Source of the DNA: Deroplatys truncata
Lineage: Eukaryota; Arthropoda; Insecta; Mantodea; Mantidae
Direction: 5' to 3'
Assembly: GCA_030765065.1 (NCBI GenBank)
Contig: CM060978.1
Coordinates: forward strand, 224,087,498-224,151,497
Length of the DNA stretch: 64,000 bases
Below are positions 57,988 through 64,000 of this stretch, in pieces (position 1 is the stretch's first letter; each line of letters opens with the position of its first letter). The notes beneath the pieces were generated by a model that saw nothing but the letters and a program-made list of their open reading frames with translations, ran no database searches and was not told where the DNA came from. The translations under genes were made by a program, and so were the position numbers.

Positions 57988-58263
57988 GTCTTCCGTGGTC
58001 TTGGGGTACCACGCTATCCTCTTTCCGAGGTCGTGGATTTAAACCCGGCAGAGGCCGATGGACTTTTTTCGGGCGTAAAAATCCTTAGTATGGCTGCCTT
58101 CGGAAGGGAAGTAAAGCCGGTGGTCCCGTGTCGTAGATTTATGACCACGTAAAACTACCTCAAGCCTGATAAAGAGGCCTCTAGGCAAAATTTCCGGTCT
58201 TTCATGCCCAATACAGTGGGAGCTAAGAACTATAGTAGTTAAAGGACGTCCATAAATAAAATT
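57988..58263 (+). repeat. tRNA-derived SINE, family C copy
   Basis: The head GTCTTCCGTGGTCTTGGGGT is worn, B box GTGGATTTAAACCC at 58032. The body AAAAATCCTTAGTATGGC, GTGGTCCCGTGTCGTAG and CCTGATAAAGAGGCCTCT is well kept. Confidence 0.75.
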
Positions 58264-58458
58264 TTAAAAAACTGCAACCCATACCTATTCTACAAGCGGA
58301 ACGTTAAACCCATCGCGGGTAGGTAGGCTTAATAATACTCCATCGGGTTGCCCTCAGCCTGCCAACGTGATCGCTCGCTCGTAAGGGACAGCACAAGTTT
58401 GCATACTGTTATCGTATACTATTTATTACCGGCTTCCAACATCGCATGGCATACAGAT

Positions 58459-58505
<47 letters not shown>

Positions 58506-58515
58506 GAGTGAGAGG
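58459..58515. repeat. AG microsatellite
   Basis: About 55 bp of near-perfect AG repeat, followed by GAGTGAG variants. Confidence 0.85.
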
Positions 58516-58519
58516 AGTC

Positions 58520-59000
58520 TACTCATTGTCGCGGGGTACCCGGCTTCTATGTATTACCTTAATATAATTGTTTCCTAAAGGGTGGTAACACTGGCAGTTT
58601 CGTAACAAACACCAGAAATTTGGCGGCAAATGCGGCACTTTTCGATAGATCTAACCTTTTAATGGAGTTTGGTTGCTATCTGCCTAACTTGAATTAAACG
58701 TGGGAAGGGGCTTATTAAAAAGGTATTTCACCGGTGAGCACACGTACTTCTAATATGTATATAAGCTTTAGTCTACGTAAATAGCGGCATTATGAACTAG
58801 CCATTGTTCAAGTTATACCACTAAATTTGTCATTTAAAAACATCCGTATACTAATTATATAGAATCTCACATTGTCTCTAGCTGTTCAAACAAGATTTTC
58901 AGAGTAAACGTAACACTGGAGAGTTCACTGCATGCAAACGCGCCAACTGATGTTACTGCGATTAGTGGCTTGAAACATTTATTCCGAACTGATAGACCAC
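58520..59000. other. Unassigned DNA
   Basis: No supported feature between the AG tract and the candidate exon donor at 59004. Confidence 0.4.
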
Positions 59001-59004
59001 TCAC

Positions 59005-59104
59005 CTGCATGTCTCTTCTTCTCCGTGGATAGGGGTATTCCATGAACAGTTTTTATGTTTGAAACATCGTGGTCCCTTGGAAATATTTCCGTAAGCAAAA
59101 CCAT
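59005..59104 (-). CDS. Candidate first or internal coding exon
   Basis: The minus-strand frame from ATG 59104 has 33 codons plus one base and ends at CATGCAG followed by donor GTGAGTGG. The peptide runs MVLLTEIFPRDHDVSNIKT and ends STEKKRHA. The frame stays open upstream of the ATG, so it may be internal. It too is phase 1 and could serve as an alternative first exon for the gene below. The pattern around FPRDHDVSNIKTVHG also loosely resembles the C-terminal DUF5641 segment of Bel/Pao polyproteins, so a retroelement remnant is the main alternative. No cognate second exon is visible nearby. Confidence 0.25.
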
Positions 59105-59290
59105 TATTTCCCACTCTAGTTCAACACAGCATAAATCAGCATTTCCTATTCGCCAGTGTTGCCAAAATCACTTCCTTATGACGCGCATGTAAATCAGCGC
59201 ACTTATCTACAAGACTGTTAAAGAACTTGACAACGTTAAACCTATAAATCTTACTTTTCTTATCAAATCATTTGCCTCCTTTTTACATTC

Positions 59291-60128
59291 TGTAGTAAGC
59301 GGAGGAAGTATTGCATTCCACCCAAAAATTCGATACCGAGATTTCACCGGAAATACATGTTTTGAGACCCCCTGAATCCGAAAAAAGCATTTTTGGAAAC
59401 ATGTGTGTGTCTGTGAACAGCATAACTCAGAAACGAACAGTCGGATAAACCCCAAACTTGGTATTTAGGTTCAGTATCTTCCAGAGATGCGACACGAAGG
59501 TTTTCAAGAAAATCCCCCCACCCCAGATTACCCTTTACATTGGAACATTTTTCGAACATTTTAATTTTCTCAAAAATGGCTCTAACGATTTTGATTAAAA
59601 TATCATATATTTAAGATACTTTCATGACAAATAAAATGTATATCTTGAATTTCCTGGGAATGTCTCCAAAAGTATTCTTCATTGTGAGCGACTTTTGCAT
59701 AACTGGTAAACCATAAGAGATAGACAAAATTTTACTACACAAAAAATGTAGATCGCGTTAAAATACACAATTCATGTCATATACATTTCTTTTGTTGTTG
59801 AGTTAACTATTTTCGAGATATTGCTTGTTATTCCCTTAAATTTTCCAATACTTATACTTTTTCTCAAATGGGAATTCGTTATTCCTTTTTTGGGGGGGAG
59901 GGGGTCTGGTAATGCAAAGAGAATGGAATACTCCACATAGCAACCAGCTCTTAAAATATTTGACTATCGCTTAAAGCCTACCAATTCCCCTTGCATCTAC
60001 AAGAAAATTAGCAATAAGATTAACATCTCGATATCTCGATTAACATGAAGCATATGGAGAATAAGCGTTTATAAAAATAGCTTGTACAAGAGTAGAGAAA
60101 GTCATGTGAGTGTAACACATCAGACTTT
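59291..60128 (+). repeat. Family R copy 9, near full length
   Basis: GTAAGCGGAGGAAGTATTGC to GAGTAGAGAAAGTCATGTGA. The microsatellite is short (TGTGTGTCTG). The very 5-prime ACTTTCTCTACT word is damaged (CTTTTTACATTCTGTAG). Confidence 0.75.
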
Positions 60129-60640
60129 TTTTAAACGATTCGCGCGCGCGCGTGTGTGTTTGTGTGTGAACGGCATGACTCAAAAACCAGAAGTCAGTTA
60201 AAGACCAAACTTAGTATTTAAGTTCAGCTCGTGTCGTAAAACAGGAAGATTTTTAAGAAATTACCTCAAGCCCAAAAATACCCGTTACATAGAAACTTTT
60301 TCATTTTTTTATTTTCTCAAAAATGACTCTAACTATATAAAATAATATTTGTGTATGATATTTGCATGAAAAATAAAATGTTTATCTTGAATTTCCTAGG
60401 AACAAACTTCTTTATTCTGAATGGATTTTGTATAACTGCTAAACGTAAGATATAAACAGATTCTTACTACACAACAAAAGTAGATCTCGTTAAAGCACAC
60501 AATTTATGTCAAACATTTATGTGGGTTAACCATTTCCGAGATGTTCCTTGTTATTGGTTTGAATTTCCAAATATTTATACTTTTCTCAAATGGAAAGCCG
60601 TTATTCGTTTTCACTTTCTCTACTACTTACCTATATTAAG
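60129..60640 (+). repeat. Family R copy 10, diverged, tandem to copy 9
   Basis: GCGCGCGCGTGTGTGTTTGT, GAACGGCATGACTCAAAAAC, ACCAAACTTAGTATTTAAG and ATCTTGAATTTCCTAGGAAC follow the family order, placed head-to-tail behind copy 9. The 5-prime word CACTTTCTCTACTAC recurs at 60611. Confidence 0.6.
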
Positions 60641-60655
60641 TAAAAGAAGTATCAT

Positions 60656-60893
60656 AACCTTTCGTGAATTCAGAAACGTAAGCTTATATAAAAAAACTAA
60701 CCTAAACCTAACCTTTCGTGAATTCAGAAACGTAAGCTTATATAAAAAAAACTAACCTAATCCTAACCTTTCGTGAATTCAGAAACGTAAGCTTATATAA
60801 AAAAACTAACCTAAACCTAACCTTTCGAAAGCTTACATAAACAAAAAAATCTAACGTAAGCGTAACCTTCCGTTAATTCATAAAGCAGAGGTT
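60656..60893. repeat. Tandem repeat, period 54-55 bp
   Basis: Units start at 60656, 60710, 60765 and 60819 with AACCTTTCGTGAATTCAGAA, then CGTAAGCTTATAT, an A-run and CTAACCTAAACCTAACC. Three units are nearly identical; the fourth decays. The linker resembles the insect telomere repeat strand (CCTAA). Confidence 0.8.
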
Positions 60894-60995
60894 GTCTAAG
60901 ATCCCTGGGCTAGACTCTGTGGTCGTTTCCGCATTCGCGGCATTAATTTTCGTTTTGGCGGCATTAATTTGTTATATGTTGGCAGCATAAACATA
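60893..60995. repeat. Inverted partner of the 34.1 kb repeat
   Basis: AGATCCCTGGGCTAGACTCT and GGCGGCATTAATTTGTTATA then TGTTGGCAGCATAA appear in the same order as the reverse complement of 34100-34330. The tandem hairpin units are absent here. Confidence 0.5.
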
Positions 60996-61099
60996 TGACA
61001 TACGTGACATGTGTTGAGCTAGTGCATGGCATAGTGTGACATCTGTTGGACAATATAACACATCATATTCATCACCGTGGGGCACACTGTAAGATGATA

Positions 61100-61265
61100 T
61101 TGTCCAAAATGCCATATATTTAAGGCATTATATATTATATATGACAAACAAAATGTATATCACGAATTTTCTGGGAATAGTCTGTGAAGTCCTCTTCATT
61201 CGGTAGGAATTTTGTACACCTAATTTTATATAACTGGTAAACCATAAGAGATTAACGAAAATGTA
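61100..61265 (+). repeat. Family R fragment
   Basis: CACGAATTTTCTGGGAATAG, GAAGTCCTCTTCATTCGG and AACTGGTAAACCATAAGAGA follow family order. Both ends are missing. Confidence 0.6.
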
Positions 61266-61764
61266 GTGAAACTGGCGTATATGTAGGACTGCACACTACC
61301 AGGCCACCAAGTTAACCTCTTGGAAAAGACATGCTAGTCTGCGACCATCGAAAAAAGAAATCTTCTCAGTTGTTAATTAAAAAATATCGGTTCAGTGATT
61401 TCTGATGTTAGTAATTTTCTTCTTTATACAATTATTTAGCATGCCCTGCTAACGAAGTTGATTCTACCACAAGTATAACGATAAACCTTCTTACAACGAA
61501 ATATATATGAGGATTATTAAAATACGTTGGCATTGATATCGCATGCGTATCGTATATAACATATTCGATTCTGTGTTGTTTTGCTGTGTCTTAGTTGCTA
61601 AATCGTAACCATCTACATATGTACTGCTTGGAATGAAATATCTGCGGCATGCGTCTTATTTTTACATGCATAAAATGTAAAATTTTATGGAGTAACAACA
61701 ATTATTTTCTACTCCACGGCACTCTAAACTAAAAAGCCAAGGCCTTCTTCGTAAGTATATTCTT

Positions 61765-61974
61765 TGACAGAGTAGAGCAGAGTAATCTGAAGGACGTTGG
61801 AAGATTCAAAGACCCTCGCACCTCACCATTAGAAGTACTTGGCATTGTCCCTTATACCCATTATGGGAAGGCACACACACAAATATTCATGCCCATGGTG
61901 GGATTCGAACCCGCGACCCGTTGCGCCACGGAGTGTCGAAGTCAGACGCTCCAACGACCGCGGCTACACGGGCT
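61765..61974 (-). repeat. tRNA-derived SINE, family E
   Basis: On the minus strand GCCCGTGTAGCCGCGGTCGT begins a tRNA-like head (61974-61891), with B box GGGTTCGAATCCCACC and the closing ATGGGC pairing with GCCCGT. A body follows to about 61765. A variable-arm-like hairpin (GTCTGACTTCGACACTCC) suggests a Ser/Leu-type ancestor. Confidence 0.65.
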
Positions 61975-62209
61975 TTCATATTTGTTTTTCTTTATAACTC
62001 CAATGTGTTCGGATTCAAGTTCAAGAGCTTTACAGATCCTTTTAAAACTCTGGTAATTTATGGAATGAAATTAGAAGCTCTTTTATAGCCCAGTGTTCTT
62101 CAGAACGAATTAGACTTATGAATGGTGTAAGAATTATCAAAATCGGTTGTTGGGTTTTTGAGATTACCCTATATATATATATACACATGTTCTCTTTTTA
62201 TAATATTAA

Positions 62210-63407
62210 TTAGCTGAAATGCCGGGCTTGCCCGTGGTTTGACAGTTTATTCCTACAGCATTTAGCCTTAGATATGCACTTACCCAATAGCCTTACGTTT
62301 CTTTGGAGGCATTTAAAAAGTATTACACAGGATACTTAAACAAAGAATTAATTAAAAATCTCAAGGCTCTATAAACAACAAAAACAATAATAAAAAATGC
62401 TGAGAAAACACTATGCAAAAGCACTGCTTGTAATTATGATTTCTCGTGAATACACACACACAGCTGAGTGACGGCTCCACGCTGTCACATTTGGAATGCC
62501 TTGTCGTTATTTATAGAGAAAATCTCGGTTGAGAAGAAATAATAATGGTTTAAGTAACATCAACATAACCTTGTTCATTCCCAGTAACCAACATGCACCA
62601 AACTACTAAGAAAACACACGAAAGACAAAATAAAATGAAGGCCAAAATGCATATATAAAGCAAAGAACACTAGCAACAAGAATAAGTACTTCGACTGGTT
62701 TGATGCTGTTGTTGATATCCATGCCCACTGTCATTTTATATGTCATTCAGATTTTGTTTTTATGCTTATAAAAGCATCACAAAGTTCCAATAGAGAAAGA
62801 AACCTGCTGCTTATAAAAAATTAGAAATTACAAATTATAATAAGTGAAAATCCGAACATCGGAGTATGATCGCAGAGTGAATGGATATAACTTAAACGTA
62901 TTTATTACTCTTATGTTAGCAATGTTTAAACCCATAGAGACTTCTGCAGTCAACGCGAATATGTTGAATGTTTTTGTGTTATTTTATGTCAATACGCAAT
63001 AAATAATCATATGAAGTTAAAGAAAAAAGAAGTGATGTTTTGTCTGCTTTGATGCGAATGATGTGATCTCGCTGTTCCTTAATATTTTGTGAGGACGTGA
63101 AAGCCTAAGTAATTATTCTTATGTTGACAATATTCGACCTATTACGATTATCGTTGAAAAAGATACCTATAGATGGTCTTGCGAGCTTTTGTAGGCATTG
63201 CATAAAATTAAATAACTAATCGTGTGAATGAAGCAGAATTTCGAATTCTAAGCTAGACAGTAATCTTCGCCTTGTGTCAAAGGTTATCTGTCCCAAGTTC
63301 GGTCGAAATAGCTGCAACGGTGCAGAAGCCTATAAGGGAAAAAAACAAAAACAAAACAAAACAAAAAAACACACGCACACACAGACTTATATTAAGATAG
63401 GTATAGA
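62210..63407 (-). mobile_element. Non-autonomous Helitron, 1198 bp
   Basis: Read on the minus strand the element starts TCTATACCTATCTTAATATA after an A. It ends with the hairpin GGGCAAGCCC, then GGCATTTCAGCTAA, followed by T. The 5-prime TC, 3-prime CTRR, subterminal hairpin and insertion between A and T are the Helitron hallmarks, and there is no target duplication or TIR. Near the 3-prime end (62303-62274) an ATG opens MPPKKRKAIG and stops at once. This is probably the lysine-rich N-terminus of a lost Helitron protein, retained after internal deletion. Confidence 0.7.
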
Positions 63408-63409
63408 TA

Positions 63410-64000
63410 ATTTCAATTTTGTATTATTATAAAACAATTTAGATGGTACCGTGATGTATTTAAAGTTTTGCTATTTTAGAGGCAGGTGGTTTTGCACTGA
63501 ATTAACTGACATTTAAATACAAAGAATATTCTTGCTCCAGACTCTGAAACAGGCGCAGTGTGCCCCTCCCCCCAAAAAAAGTTGAGGATACCATGACTCC
63601 TTGAATCTTTAGAGATTATAAAATAAAACTCTGATGTTAACACTTAGGCTAGGCTCCACTGGAAGTAATTTACTCCTTTAATGAGCAGTACTTACTGCAT
63701 ATTTTCTGCAGTTTATCAGGATGGCTAAGTTTACTGCTATTTAAAACCACTGCTTTGACTAAAGTCCCGACTCAACTGCAGTACCACACAGTGCGAAGTG
63801 GATGTGCATTGTAAGACGATTATCGCTTTTTATTGTTGGCCTATGTCATGCTAAAAACAAAATAAATGATAAACAATTTCTGTTAAAGTTATTTCGGCAG
63901 GCTGGATTATTTTCTTCCAGGCTTCAACTTTCGCATTACTATTCTTACAATCTTCGTTCTCAGGATAAGTATGTACAAACGGATATTTTTCAGCTTCAAT
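63410..64000. other. AT-rich end of window
   Basis: No feature supported. Confidence 0.4.

Noticed and set aside
61891-61974. Functional tRNA gene on the minus strand
   Set aside because: Boxes A and B are present, but stems are imperfect and a SINE body follows. Treated as SINE.
62274-62303. MPPKKRKAIG followed by GTAAGTGC as a first coding exon of a host gene
   Set aside because: It lies inside an element with complete Helitron ends and near its 3-prime terminus, so a transposon origin is more likely.
1-64000. CRISPR array, bacterial operon or defence island
   Set aside because: No regularly spaced direct repeats of that kind, no ribosome-binding sites and no compact gene strings; introns and SINEs show a eukaryotic genome.

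Overview
This is a eukaryotic window, almost certainly from a large, AT-rich, repeat-laden arthropod genome. The one real host gene is split by introns of 2.3 to 8 kb. The rest is dominated by insect-type transposons: mariner, DUF4817-type mariner relatives, Penelope-like, copia-like, a non-LTR element, a Helitron, MITEs and several tRNA-derived SINE families. SINE type and gene structure suggest a polyneopteran-like insect (cockroach, termite or orthopteroid), but this is inference. There is no bacterial operon, CRISPR array or rRNA.

Host gene (minus strand, 40963 down to 13201, extending beyond on one or both sides). Seven exons join by consensus splice sites with matching phases: 40850-40963, 38020-38498, 30571-30708, 25678-26001, 22211-22441, 18214-19668 and 13201-13528. 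Together they encode 1023 in-frame codons of a low-complexity nuclear protein with a BAHCC1/TNRC18-like segment (MRLAELQRKYREKQREL) and two AT hooks. This is best read as the arthropod winged eye (wge) orthologue. The C-terminal BAH domain was not found and would lie left of the window or in unrecognised exons. Two candidate first coding exons (53508-53577 and 59005-59104) end in the phase the 40963 acceptor needs. The first sits below a CRE/CCAAT promoter-like stretch. A further candidate exon lies at 5454-5554.

Layout. 1-13.2 kb: old SINEs, a palindromic MITE, a mariner fragment, a full-length dead mariner (7399-8688) and a perfect 78-bp SINE inverted repeat (6393-6617). 13.2-40.9 kb: the gene; its introns hold a 796-bp MITE, a long-TIR mariner relative, DUF4817 remnants, a Penelope-like reverse transcriptase fragment, a hammerhead-ribozyme-like fold (33839-33930), copia gag debris and a SINE. 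An internally deleted mariner (39548-40425) lies in the intron between the 38 kb and 40.9 kb exons. 40.9-64 kb: accessory DNA dominated by a dispersed ~0.86-kb repeat family carrying a TG microsatellite and short inverted ends. It has at least nine recognisable copies in this part, one pair nested in a non-LTR reverse transcriptase. A tandem repeat with CCTAA-rich linkers, more SINEs and a non-autonomous Helitron (62210-63407) follow.

Most small ORFs in the window are shadows or repeat-borne frames and are not listed. Coordinates of repeats are by eye and uncertain by several bases except where a target-site or TIR boundary is stated.
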